Source: Anaerolineae bacterium (GTDB taxonomy: Bacteria; Chloroflexota; Anaerolineae; Aggregatilineales; Phototrophicaceae). Taken from it: a DNA stretch of 64,000 bases. The stretch is from positions 1 through 64,000 of the forward strand of contig JALHOR010000009.1 of NCBI GenBank assembly GCA_022842885.1. The letters are read 5' to 3'. Numbering within the stretch: position 1 is the first letter of the stretch; every line of letters starts with the position of its first letter. A model generated the notes under the pieces. It made no database searches. It was not told where the DNA came from and was given only the letters and a program-made list of their open reading frames with translations. Both the position numbers and the translations under genes were made by a program. Positions 6,955 to 15,851 of this stretch are shown here, piece by piece.

Positions 6955-8553
6955 ATGAAATATTCATTTCGATTTGCGGCATTGATAATGCTGTTGATCG
7001 TGCTGGTAGTTTCAGCGCCATTGGCAGCACAAACAACTGCGTATTTTCCAACGGCAGGGTGGCGTGTTTCTACTCCTGAAGAACAAGGCATGGATTCCGA
7101 TAAGTTGGCAGCGGTATTGGATTATTTCAATAACCAGCCCGATGGTCCCAATGTTCACAATGTGTTGGTCATTCGGAATGGCTATGTGGTACTTGATGCT
7201 TCGGTTGCGCCTTTTTCGACCGATACTCCCCATACCCTCTATTCCGTCACCAAAGCAGTAGTTTCTACGTTAGCAGGTGTTGCCCAACAACAAGGTTACA
7301 TTCAAAGCCCTACACAATCTATTTGGGATTTTTTTGATACCACCCAATATGCCAACATGGACGATGCCAAGCAAGCCATGACTTTAGCCGACCTGATGAC
7401 GCAGCGTTCTGGTTTGGGACTGAACGCGGGCATTGGTGTCCCCATTTCACAGGCAGATGATATTAAAATGTATGAGATGATAGAATCGGGGGCAGATTGG
7501 CTAAAATTTATTCTCGACTTCCCCATGAAAGCACAGCCGGGAACAAAATTTCAATACAACGATTCGAATCCGTATGTGGTGACGGCACTCATTCATGAAG
7601 CTACTGGGCAACCCGTGGAGCAGTTCGCTGAGGAGGCATTGTTCGCGCCCTTGGGCATTACTGAGTATCAGTGGGCAATAAGTCCTCAAGGTATTGCATG
7701 GGGTGGTGATGGGCTGCTGTTGAGTGCTTATGATTTGGCGAAAATTGGGCTGTTGTATCTGAATAATGGGCAATGGGATGGGCAGCAGATTATCTCATCC
7801 GATTGGATTAACGCCGCTTGGACAGGCTATTTCAAGCCGCATTATTTGGACGGCTACGGATTTTATTGGTATGTAGATGAACACGCTGCCAATAAAACGA
7901 TCGGATACGCCGCGATTGGCGCCGCTGGGCAATTTTTGTGGGTCTACCCAGAGTATGACCTGATTGTCGTCACAATGGGCGATAGCACCTACAGTACCAA
8001 GATGCTGTGCGATTCGTATATTCTCGGTTCTATCCAATCGGCGGTCGCCCTAGAACCAAATCCTGAAGGCACGGCGCATCTCGAATCGGCTTTAGCGGCA
8101 TTTCGTCATGCTGAACCTGTGGCTGTACCAACGCTGCCAACTTTGGCAAATGCGATAGACAGTAACACCTACATTGTGCCGGAAAATAGCTGGGGGTTGG
8201 AGCAAATAACCCTAGATTTTGGCACAGACGAAGCCCTATTGACGTTGGTGATGCATGGCGAAACTTTGACTCTGCCCGTTGGTTTGGATGATATGTACCA
8301 TGTTTCTGAGGAGGGTTGGCAGACTGACCCCGTGTGGCAATATCTCCCCAATGTTCCGTTAGCGGCACGGGGTTGGTGGCGGCGGGATAAAGAATTCCAA
8401 GTACGGATTCGCAGTACCTACGGTCTTCAGGAAATTGACCTTGTGTGGACGCGCATCGCTGAAGATGGGACAACCTTGCGGCTCAGTGCTAATGATATAC
8501 TTGTTGGCGATTTGTTCTTCCCGAAAACATTTTTGGAGCTAACACTGCAATAA
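6955..8553 (+). CDS. exported serine hydrolase, beta-lactamase/class C PBP fold
   Basis: A 532-aa exported enzyme with a clear signal peptide (MKYSFRFAALIMLLIVLVVS, cut after PLAAQ). The class C beta-lactamase/esterase EstB-like domain spans about 35-370. The nucleophile motif is SVTK in LYSVTKAVVSTL, and the Tyr motif is YND in FQYNDSNPYV. The C-terminal 150 residues form a separate beta-rich region. Such proteins act as D-Ala-D-Ala peptidases, esterases or peptidases; the substrate is unknown and a drug-resistance role should not be assumed. The ATG at 6955 has AGGAGAG just upstream. An identical hairpin pair to that behind lon ends the gene at 8565. Confidence 0.92.
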   Translation: MKYSFRFAALIMLLIVLVVSAPLAAQTTAYFPTAGWRVSTPEEQGMDSDKLAAVLDYFNNQPDGPNVHNVLVIRNGYVVLDASVAPFSTDTPHTLYSVTKAVVSTLAGVAQQQGYIQSPTQSIWDFFDTTQYANMDDAKQAMTLADLMTQRSGLGLNAGIGVPISQADDIKMYEMIESGADWLKFILDFPMKAQPGTKFQYNDSNPYVVTALIHEATGQPVEQFAEEALFAPLGITEYQWAISPQGIAWGGDGLLLSAYDLAKIGLLYLNNGQWDGQQIISSDWINAAWTGYFKPHYLDGYGFYWYVDEHAANKTIGYAAIGAAGQFLWVYPEYDLIVVTMGDSTYSTKMLCDSYILGSIQSAVALEPNPEGTAHLESALAAFRHAEPVAVPTLPTLANAIDSNTYIVPENSWGLEQITLDFGTDEALLTLVMHGETLTLPVGLDDMYHVSEEGWQTDPVWQYLPNVPLAARGWWRRDKEFQVRIRSTYGLQEIDLVWTRIAEDGTTLRLSANDILVGDLFFPKTFLELTLQ

Positions 8554-8564
8554 CAATCATGACG

Positions 8565-8595
8565 AGAGGCGCACGGTTGCGCCTCTTGGAGTTTT
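8565..8595 (+). terminator. terminator with AGAGGCGCA stem
   Basis: AGAGGCGCA and TGCGCCTCT pair perfectly over 9 bp around CGGT (8565-8586), followed by TGGAGTTTT. The same 22 bases occur at 11224-11245 beyond lon and, with changes, at 9666-9686. The remaining bases up to 8696 hold no gene. Confidence 0.7.
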
Positions 8596-8696
8596 GTTTA
8601 TGGGGGAGGGTTTTCCGTACTGCTACGCTGATGGCATTTTTTATTCTCATGTCGCTATAGGAAATCCTAAACATTACGTCAGAGAATTTGCTTATT

Positions 8697-9557
8697 TTAA
8701 CCCGCCACCGCCACCAGCATAATTCCAGCAAACACCAGTCCTGCTCCTGCCAAGCGCATTTTACCCCCGGTTTCGTTGAGCCATAACCAACCAATTAACA
8801 CTGCCAGAATGATACTCATCTCGCGGATTGCACCCGCATAACTAACGGATGCCAGAGAGTAAGCATTCAATACCATTACATAGGCTAAAACTGATAAAAT
8901 CCCTGCGATAAAAATCCGAGTGCGTTGTTTGCCCCATCCTTGTATGACATTCCACCAACCATAACGCCTCAAAATAAATGGCGTCAGCAGCCCTATCGTC
9001 AACCAATAAGTGAGCGCCATATACACCTCTGGCTGTGGAGCGAGTTTCATTGCTGCACCATCAATCACAGAATAAATGGAAATGCATAAGGCAACGCCGA
9101 TAGCCATTATCCCACTGCGTTTTTGGACAACGATGCCTGCTGGTCGCCCCCAAAATGCACTGCTGCCTACCAACATTAGCCCGCCTACGATTCCCACTAG
9201 CCCCAAAAATCCGGCAAAGGAAACACGCTCATGCAAAAAGAAGAATGACCACAGGGCAATCAACGCTGGGGCTGCGCCGCGTGCGATGGGATAGACGAGC
9301 GAAAAATCACCGTTGGTATAGGCAGTTGCCAGCAGCATAAAATAAGCTGCTTCGGCAATCGCACTCAATATCGAAAACGGCAAAATGGTGGTGGGGAGTG
9401 GCTGCCCCAACAGCAACATAGGCGTTAAGCAGATTGCCCCCACCAACACCAACCACCACGCCACAATATATTTATCGCCAACTTGCCGCAGCAACAAATT
9501 CCACCCGGTATGAAACACCGCCGCCAAGAGCAGCAGCACTAATGCACTGAGAGGCAT
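8697..9557 (-). CDS. EamA / drug-metabolite transporter family protein
   Basis: A 286-aa integral membrane protein with ten predicted spans in two EamA repeats (about 5-135 and 150-285). The first repeat ends with ALWSFFFLHERVSFAGFLGL and the second with IGWLWLNETGGKMRLAGAGL, the typical glutamate-containing loop before the last helix of each repeat. The family exports amino acids, nucleosides or other metabolites; the substrate cannot be predicted. It is convergent with the serine hydrolase gene. Confidence 0.92.
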   Translation of the reverse strand: MPLSALVLLLLAAVFHTGWNLLLRQVGDKYIVAWWLVLVGAICLTPMLLLGQPLPTTILPFSILSAIAEAAYFMLLATAYTNGDFSLVYPIARGAAPALIALWSFFFLHERVSFAGFLGLVGIVGGLMLVGSSAFWGRPAGIVVQKRSGIMAIGVALCISIYSVIDGAAMKLAPQPEVYMALTYWLTIGLLTPFILRRYGWWNVIQGWGKQRTRIFIAGILSVLAYVMVLNAYSLASVSYAGAIREMSIILAVLIGWLWLNETGGKMRLAGAGLVFAGIMLVAVAG

Positions 9558-9766
9558 AACGACCTTATTGCAAGAGATTATGATTTAACATTCTCTTAAC
9601 AATACTGGATTTGTGTTTCTAGGCAAGCGGCAATTCGATAGGTAAGTTAATCAAAGAAAGATTAAAGAGGCGCGGGTTGCACCTCTCAGCTATCGTCTCT
9701 TACGTCAGTTTCGATGGTGTGAGCGTCCGTAGCGTGCCGATCTGTTGGGAGGGATTTTAAATCTAT
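9558..9766. other. non-coding gap with terminator repeat
   Basis: This 209-bp stretch has no supportable gene. It contains the left copy of the terminator repeat (9649-9687), an AT-rich region before the EamA start, and GTCAGTTTCGATGGTGTGAG-like sequence near 9705 without recognisable signals. Confidence 0.6.
9649..9687 (-). terminator. terminator repeat, left copy
   Basis: Contains a 25-bp segment (9649-9673) identical to 11207-11231, then a hairpin AGAGGCGC/GCACCTCT with one G-U pair. Read on the minus strand the stem is followed by TTTAATCTTTCTTTG, so it would end the repeat-protein gene at 9767. It differs from the right copy by a 2-bp deletion and one substitution. Confidence 0.65.
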
Positions 9767-11083
9767 TTACATTGAGCTAACTTCTTGTCGAAACTGTTCC
9801 TCACTGATTTCAGCTAACGCTCTAAACCAGTGTCTTTGATCCTTTGCTCCAAATGACACACCAGCATATTCTATAGATAACCCATCGAGTATATCCGTCA
9901 CATGTGAAATCCAATCAAGCATGAAATTTGACAGTACATTTGCTGGGTTGATGAAAAATGCATCAATCATTTCTTCCCAGACTTGAGGCGATGACATGTC
10001 TTTGAGTGCTTCACCGGCTTCCACACGGATAGGAGATAGTGGTGAAATATCATTACCCCAATCATCTTCAGCATATTTCAGGAGATAACACAATATATCT
10101 GTAACTTTGTACTTGTGCCTTAACTTGCCAAGCATATGTGTAGCAACTGCGCGAAGAGGAATGTTTCCCTGCCATTTTCTCGCTATTCGCACAAGTTGCT
10201 GGAATGCCTGCTTATCGTTGTTGTCTGCACGTTGATAAAGGTCGGAAAGATGCTTATATGCTGAGGATAGGTAGTAATCGGATAAATGCTCTTTCCTTCG
10301 AGTCAGTGCATCCTCCCGGCATTGTTCTATTTCTGCAAGGTAAGCATTGAACTCATCCACAAAATCGAAAACGAGATATGTGAGCCTTGCACGAGCTTCT
10401 TTGAAATGTTCAGCAATAGATAATGTTATGCGATTGGTTATGTCCAAAGCGAGTAAGCCAACAATCTTATCTACGTTTTGATGTAACCATACCCATGATT
10501 TTGCATTGTCTTCGAATACCAGTGTGTGTATGACCGATAAATCAATTTGCTTGGGATGCAAAGTTAGAAATTTCAGCAGATAGTCAATCAATATCTCTCG
10601 AAATTCTTCAGGTTGCATAGTATTGATTGCCATTGTGAGAAAATTACATACAACATCAGGATTTGTAGTTTCATCAAGAGCCGAGAAAAACCAGTCGCGG
10701 TTTTTCGGATGACAAGCTGCAAGACCGCAAATATCATTAAGTAGATCGTTGCTTAGATATGTTCGGTCAGGATGAGGATGTTTGGCGATGATTGCCGCCC
10801 GCTGCTGAAGGATGCGTATCATTTCCTCTCTCAATTGCGATAGATACCAGTCACCGGGCGTATGTGTTATAGATCGCAATGCATAGATGCGTTGCCACAT
10901 GTTGCGCTCATGATCTTCAACGATAGCTGTGAGTTGAGGCACGACAGATGGCGAACGTATTGCTCCCAACAGGCTTAATGCACTTTGTGCAATGGATGGT
11001 GGCGCGAAATACGCAAGTTGAAGTAGATCGTGAGCAGCAGTATCACGATCTTTCCAGATGAATTGTTTTGTTGTGGAAGTCAA
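9767..11083 (-). CDS. uncharacterised HEAT-like helical repeat protein
   Basis: A 438-aa protein with no signal peptide or membrane span. Its paired amphipathic helices, with segments such as APPSIAQSALSLLGAIRSPS, PLRAVATHMLGKLRHKYKVT and VEAGEALKDMSSPQVWEEMI, resemble HEAT/armadillo repeats at about 15-60 and 300-385. No enzyme motif is visible, so it is probably a binding scaffold. The only start is a TTG without a good ribosome binding site, and a stop lies five codons upstream, so the 5' end may be damaged. It is richer in AT and in AGA/ATA codons than its neighbours and is flanked by direct repeats, which suggests insertion. Confidence 0.75.
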   Translation of the reverse strand: MTSTTKQFIWKDRDTAAHDLLQLAYFAPPSIAQSALSLLGAIRSPSVVPQLTAIVEDHERNMWQRIYALRSITHTPGDWYLSQLREEMIRILQQRAAIIAKHPHPDRTYLSNDLLNDICGLAACHPKNRDWFFSALDETTNPDVVCNFLTMAINTMQPEEFREILIDYLLKFLTLHPKQIDLSVIHTLVFEDNAKSWVWLHQNVDKIVGLLALDITNRITLSIAEHFKEARARLTYLVFDFVDEFNAYLAEIEQCREDALTRRKEHLSDYYLSSAYKHLSDLYQRADNNDKQAFQQLVRIARKWQGNIPLRAVATHMLGKLRHKYKVTDILCYLLKYAEDDWGNDISPLSPIRVEAGEALKDMSSPQVWEEMIDAFFINPANVLSNFMLDWISHVTDILDGLSIEYAGVSFGAKDQRHWFRALAEISEEQFRQEVSSM

Positions 11084-11206
11084 AGGAGAAGCACACTAAG
11101 CAGTGCTATAGCTCTGAAATTGAATAGACACTCATATCATACTACTAAACATTGTGCATAACAAATCCGCGCCATGGCAAACGAAAGACTTATTGCGTAG
11201 TGAAGC

Positions 11207-11245
11207 AATCAAAGAAAGATTAAAGAGGCGCACGGTTGCGCCTCT
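11207..11245 (-). terminator. terminator repeat, right copy (lon terminator)
   Basis: Perfect 9-bp stem AGAGGCGCA/TGCGCCTCT around CGGT at 11224-11245, nine bases beyond the lon stop. On the minus strand it is followed by the T-rich TTTAATCTTTCTTTG. Bases 11207-11231 match 9649-9673 exactly. Confidence 0.75.
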
Positions 11246-11254
11246 GATTTGGGG

Positions 11255-13741
11255 TTAGTCGTCGGAGTCGGTTTTCTTTTTGCGGCGGATCTTGCGCTCT
11301 TTTTCGGCTTCTTCTGCCGCCGCTTCTTCTTTTTCAGCATCAATATCGCGCTGGCGTTGGGCAGGCGCTTCTAATAGCAGCACATCCATAATCGTCTGCA
11401 TGTTATCCACAAACAGGATATTCAAATCTTTGAGCGCCTGTTTTGGTACGTCTACCAAATCTTTTTCATTCTCTCTGGGCAAGATGATATTGCGGAAACC
11501 ATAGCGCCGCGCTGCCAACACTTTTTCTTTCACGCCACCCACCGGTAAGACATGTCCGCGCAACGTCACTTCGCCTGTCATGGCATAGGGGGCGCGAATC
11601 TTGCGCTCGGTAAACACAGAGATGATGGCAATCGCCAGCGTAATCCCCGCCGAGGGACCATCTTTGGGAACAGCGCCTTCGGGCATGTGAATATGCACAT
11701 CATAATCTTCAAAATCATCGTGCGATACGCCCATCTCTTTTGCCCGTGAGCGCATATAACTCAGTGCCGTTTGTGCCGATTCTTGCAGCACATCGCCCAA
11801 ACTGCCTGTTAGCGTTAGGCTGCCTTTGCCGGGCAAGAGTGACGCTTCGATAATTTGAATATCACCGCCGCTGCTCGTCCATACTAAGCCCGTTGCCAAG
11901 CCGATGTTATCTTCACGATTCACATGCGTGCGAAAGACTTGCGGCGGACCCAAGAATTTTTCTACCTGAGACGGTGTAATCCGGCGTGGGAAGGTTTTTT
12001 CGGTGGCGACAAGGCGCGTAATTTTGCGGCAAATGCTGGCAATTTCGCGCTCTAAATTTCGCACGCCCGCTTCCAATGTATATTGCCGGATAAGCGTTTC
12101 TAGCGCGTCTTTCTGGAACTGGATACCGCGCCGCTGTAACCCATGCGATTCGATTTGGCGCGGAATAAGAAAGCGTTTGGCAATTTCCAACTTTTCTTCT
12201 TCGGTATAGGCGCGAAATTCGATAATTTCCAGACGGTCTTCTAATGCTTCTGGCAGCGGATACAAATCATTGGCAGTCGCAATGAACAACACTTCCGACA
12301 AATCGTATGGCACTTCCAGATAGTGATCCATAAATTCGTTGTTCTGTTCCGGGTCAAGCACTTCTAAGAGTGCCGCCGCCGGGTCGCCACGATAATCTTC
12401 TGCCATCTTGTCAATTTCATCGAGCATAAAGACCGGGTTGCGCGTGCCAGCGCGTTTCATCGTCTGGACGATGCGCCCCGGCAGTGCGCCGATATACGTC
12501 CGGCGATGCCCGCGAATCTCGGCTTCGTCATGCACGCCACCCAAACTCATACGGACAAATTTACGCCCCAAGGCTTCGGCAATGCTTTTGCCTAAACTGG
12601 TTTTACCCACGCCGGGCGGTCCTACAAAACATAAGACCGGGCTTTTCATTTTGCTGCGGGCGAGTTTACGGACAGCGATATGCTCCAAAACGCGGTCTTT
12701 GATTTTTTCCAGACCATAATGGTCTTTTTCCAGCACGCGCTCGGCATTCTTCAGGTTCAGGTTATCGCGGCTGCGCTCATGCCATGGCACGGTCAGTAGC
12801 CAATCAATATACGTGCGAATCACCCCAGATTCGGGCGACATGGGCGACATGATGGCAAGCCGCGCTGTTTCTTTCATTGCCCGTTCATGGACTTCTTGCG
12901 GCAACCGTGCTTTTAGAATGCTCGCCCGTAGTTCGGTAATTTCCTGCTGGAAAATATCATCGGCATTTTCGCCCAATTCCTGCTGGATAACACGCATTTG
13001 CTCGCGTAGGTACATCTCGCGCTGAACCTTGCTGATTTCCTCATTCACGCGGTCATTCATCTCATCAGCAATTTCCAAACGATGAATTTCCCGCGCCAGA
13101 TGCAGCGAAATTTGTTCTAGGCGCTTATCCACATCCAATTCTTCCAGCAATTTTTGCCGTTCACTGGCATCAATATCCAATGTGGATGCCAGCAAATCAC
13201 TCAGTTCTGCCGGGTCATCTACCATGAAGATATAATCTACCATCTCCTCCGGTAGGCTGTCATCTTTATCCAATACCTGTGAGAACAAATCCAAAACCGC
13301 TTGCATCCGCGCCCGCAGCTTTTCCGCATCCGAAATCATATCTGTCAACACGAAAGCACGGGCAATCGGGTATGGTTCAGTTCGCACAATTGCCAAAATT
13401 TCCACCCGTCGGCGTCCCTCGCCCATCAATATCAGGCGGTCAACGCGATTATCTTCATCGGGCATCGGTTCTAGCGCCACTTCGCAGGCGACAGGATGAA
13501 AGGTCTCCATCAGTGGCGCATTAGGCGAACTATCGCGGCGTAATGCCACAATCGCGGTAGTATCATTTTCCAGCGCCATATCGGCTGCAATGACGCCCGG
13601 TTTGCCAACCACCATCAAAGGGGCAAGTGTCCCCGGATACACGACCTGCCCCGGCACGATAAGCAAGGGCAGTTCTACGATGTTATCCGCATCTGGGATA
13701 GCATTTTCAATATTTTCAAAGGCAAAATCGCCGGTGGTCAA
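11255..13741 (-). CDS. lon: ATP-dependent protease Lon
   Basis: An 828-aa cytoplasmic AAA+ protease that unfolds and degrades misfolded and regulatory proteins. The N-terminal substrate domain covers about 20-215 and is followed by a coiled-coil (215-300). Walker A is GPPGVGKT (374-381) and Walker B is PVFMLDEID (436-444). The protease domain (about 600-785) has catalytic Ser697 in PKDGPSAGI and Lys740 in GGVKEK, 43 residues apart as in E. coli Lon. The last 35 residues are a highly charged Glu/Lys tail. A TTG start is used with GAGAG about eight bases upstream; a stop six codons upstream rules out a much longer protein. No CIRCE element is visible. Confidence 0.98.
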   Translation of the reverse strand: MTTGDFAFENIENAIPDADNIVELPLLIVPGQVVYPGTLAPLMVVGKPGVIAADMALENDTTAIVALRRDSSPNAPLMETFHPVACEVALEPMPDEDNRVDRLILMGEGRRRVEILAIVRTEPYPIARAFVLTDMISDAEKLRARMQAVLDLFSQVLDKDDSLPEEMVDYIFMVDDPAELSDLLASTLDIDASERQKLLEELDVDKRLEQISLHLAREIHRLEIADEMNDRVNEEISKVQREMYLREQMRVIQQELGENADDIFQQEITELRASILKARLPQEVHERAMKETARLAIMSPMSPESGVIRTYIDWLLTVPWHERSRDNLNLKNAERVLEKDHYGLEKIKDRVLEHIAVRKLARSKMKSPVLCFVGPPGVGKTSLGKSIAEALGRKFVRMSLGGVHDEAEIRGHRRTYIGALPGRIVQTMKRAGTRNPVFMLDEIDKMAEDYRGDPAAALLEVLDPEQNNEFMDHYLEVPYDLSEVLFIATANDLYPLPEALEDRLEIIEFRAYTEEEKLEIAKRFLIPRQIESHGLQRRGIQFQKDALETLIRQYTLEAGVRNLEREIASICRKITRLVATEKTFPRRITPSQVEKFLGPPQVFRTHVNREDNIGLATGLVWTSSGGDIQIIEASLLPGKGSLTLTGSLGDVLQESAQTALSYMRSRAKEMGVSHDDFEDYDVHIHMPEGAVPKDGPSAGITLAIAIISVFTERKIRAPYAMTGEVTLRGHVLPVGGVKEKVLAARRYGFRNIILPRENEKDLVDVPKQALKDLNILFVDNMQTIMDVLLLEAPAQRQRDIDAEKEEAAAEEAEKERKIRRKKKTDSDD

Positions 13742-13784
13742 CGTCAGACTCTCAACTTACAATATGAACAATGATAAGTAATAT

Positions 13785-13812
13785 AGTGTACGTCTTTTCA
13801 ACCGAATGTAAA
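13785..13812 (-). promoter_or_regulatory. candidate lon promoter
   Basis: On the minus strand TTTACA (13812-13807) and TACACT (13790-13785) are 16 bp apart, about 45 bp before the TTG start. Both boxes are close to the housekeeping consensus. Confidence 0.45.
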
Positions 13813-13856
13813 GCGGCGGTAAACTCGCCTGCTAGAAAACTCTGAAAGGCTGTGGC

Positions 13857-15263
13857 TTGCGTTTCCCAGTTTGGATTACTCTGATTACAGCAGTCATTGG
13901 TTTTGGGCTGGTCATCGTTATTGGGCAGCAGGTAGTGCAGCCCCCCCTGCCGTTAATCATCACCGCTGATTTTGATAACGACCAAATTACCCCTAACGCT
14001 GATGGGGATACCGACATCACCCAATTTAATTACGAAATTTCCCGCAATGCCTTGGTGAGTTTGTTATTTGAAGCCGCCGACGGTACACGCTACTACTTCC
14101 GGGAGCAAGAAGCCCGTAGCCCACAAGTGTATAGTGTGTTATTCAGCGGTGTCGTAGATGGTTATGTGCTGCCCAATGAAACTATTCCCGGCACAATAGA
14201 ACGGCGTTTAATCCCGGATGGTGTTTATACTTGGCGCTTCATCGCCGAAAATGAGGCAGAAACGCAGGAAATCAGCGGTACATTTACGATTCAAGATGCT
14301 GATTCGCCGCTGCCAATTCTCAGCGAATTTACGGTGGGTCCGACGGTCTTTACGCCGAATCAGGATGGGATTGAAGACCGCGTAGAAATCAGCGTGTATC
14401 TGGAAAAAGAAGCCGATTTGCGCGTGTATTTGCTGCGTGAAGATGGCGTTCAAGTCGCAATTTCTGCCCGTAAAGAAGGGCGTTTGCCGGGCGAATCTGG
14501 GCGACATGTGTTCGATTATGAGGGTGGCGTTGATTTGGGCGCTGACCCGCCGCCGGATGGCACCTACCCGATTATTGCCGTCGCGCAGGATGCTGTTGGT
14601 CAGCGTATTCGCCGCGAAGCCGAATTGACGATAGTACAAGGGGGCAAACCTTTAGCAGAAATCGCGCCCCAAAATATTGGCGTAGATGTTGTATTTGAAG
14701 TGCGTCCCTACGATGACCGTTTTTTCACAGATGCCACCACACAGGGGGATTTGGTCACACCGCCCGATAATCCGGCGGATTTATTGCAAAATACGCTGCA
14801 AGTGCCGTTAGGCGATATGCTGGTATTCAAATTAACGATCGAAAATTACAGTAAAGTCCACATCCGCACGACGGGTCCCACGCCCGGTACTGTTTATCAA
14901 CAATCGCAGATGGCAGCCGCGTTAGGGGCATTCCAGAGTCCGGGGGCGTGGCGCGTAGGGATTCAGTGCGATACGTCCAGCGAGCCGTTCCCATACCGTT
15001 GGGCAATTGGGTCAAGCGACGATTTAGAAGCGGTGGAAGACCCGGAAACGGGCGAAATTTTTTATTTTCTACCGCCCGAATCGCGCTCAGTCGTGTGGGG
15101 GGCGGTGCGTTTTACCGAGATTCAGGAACGCCAGAATCCGCAAATCTGCCGCGCCGGATTGATTCACGAAGGGGTTGCTGTTAGCGTCTATAATAGTTAT
15201 GTGGGTCCGCGTGAAATTTTGCTGGTAGACCCCAACTCTCTCGCCAATGTAGAAGATGAATAA
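13857..15263 (+). CDS. membrane-anchored FlgD-Ig-like protein
   Basis: A 468-aa protein with one N-terminal membrane anchor (about residues 4-24) and a large extracytoplasmic part. Two copies of the FlgD Ig-like signature are visible: ADFDNDQITPNADGDTD near 37 and TVGPTVFTPNQDGIEDRV near 160, each followed by a strand-rich segment ending in a phrase such as LIPDGVYTWRF or DPPPDGTYPII. These domains are Ca-binding-like beta sandwiches found in surface and cell-wall proteins. The C-terminal 190 residues are unassigned. The TTG start is preceded by GAAAGG at good spacing. It is divergent from lon. Confidence 0.85.
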   Translation: MRFPVWITLITAVIGFGLVIVIGQQVVQPPLPLIITADFDNDQITPNADGDTDITQFNYEISRNALVSLLFEAADGTRYYFREQEARSPQVYSVLFSGVVDGYVLPNETIPGTIERRLIPDGVYTWRFIAENEAETQEISGTFTIQDADSPLPILSEFTVGPTVFTPNQDGIEDRVEISVYLEKEADLRVYLLREDGVQVAISARKEGRLPGESGRHVFDYEGGVDLGADPPPDGTYPIIAVAQDAVGQRIRREAELTIVQGGKPLAEIAPQNIGVDVVFEVRPYDDRFFTDATTQGDLVTPPDNPADLLQNTLQVPLGDMLVFKLTIENYSKVHIRTTGPTPGTVYQQSQMAAALGAFQSPGAWRVGIQCDTSSEPFPYRWAIGSSDDLEAVEDPETGEIFYFLPPESRSVVWGAVRFTEIQERQNPQICRAGLIHEGVAVSVYNSYVGPREILLVDPNSLANVEDE

Positions 15264-15277
15264 TTGAGGCACACTTG

Positions 15278-15835
15278 ATGGAAAAAATAGCTCTCGTTCA
15301 CCAAGCCATGACTCCCGAAGAATTTGATGTGTTTGCTGAATTGCCGGAAAACGCCGACAAGCTATTGGAATTTATCAACCGGGAGATTAACGAAAAAGTG
15401 CCATCCAATGCTTATTCCTCCAAAATTTCAATGCGGATTGGCAGCCGTATGGCGGTTTTTGCCGATGAACATGATTTAGGGCATTTGACGGGCGAAGCTG
15501 GTGGGTATAAAGTCGGCAACAATCGCTTTGTGCCGGATGTGGCATTTGTTGCCAAGGCGAAACAGGTAGAACTCGATAAGCGCGGTTACAACCATGTCGC
15601 GCCCGATTTAGTTGTCGAAGTCATTTCGCCGAGTGATAATCCTAAAGATGTTGCGGATAAAATCGCTCTATATCTGGCGGCAGGTATCACTGTCTGGGCA
15701 TTGTATCCAGAGACGAAAACAGCGCAGGTGCATCGCCCGAATCAGGCAGTTATCACCCTGGATGAAAACGGCATGTTGACCGCCGAAGACATTTTGCCCG
15801 GTTTTCAATTGGCACTTAAAGATATTTTTCGTTGA
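15278..15835 (+). CDS. Uma2 family (DUF820) putative restriction-endonuclease-fold protein
   Basis: A 185-aa protein of the Uma2 family, which has the PD-(D/E)XK nuclease fold. Visible motifs are FVPDVAFVAK with the likely catalytic Asp, PDLVVEVISPSD with the Glu, and DKIALYLAAGITVWALYPE near the end. Uma2 proteins are greatly expanded in Cyanobacteria and Chloroflexota, usually with no partner methylase, and their role is not settled. The ATG at 15278 is chosen over a TTG one codon earlier. It follows the FlgD-Ig gene by 14 bp and may share its transcript. Confidence 0.92.
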   Translation: MEKIALVHQAMTPEEFDVFAELPENADKLLEFINREINEKVPSNAYSSKISMRIGSRMAVFADEHDLGHLTGEAGGYKVGNNRFVPDVAFVAKAKQVELDKRGYNHVAPDLVVEVISPSDNPKDVADKIALYLAAGITVWALYPETKTAQVHRPNQAVITLDENGMLTAEDILPGFQLALKDIFR

Positions 15836-15851
15836 TAGCTGCTGCTTTTTC

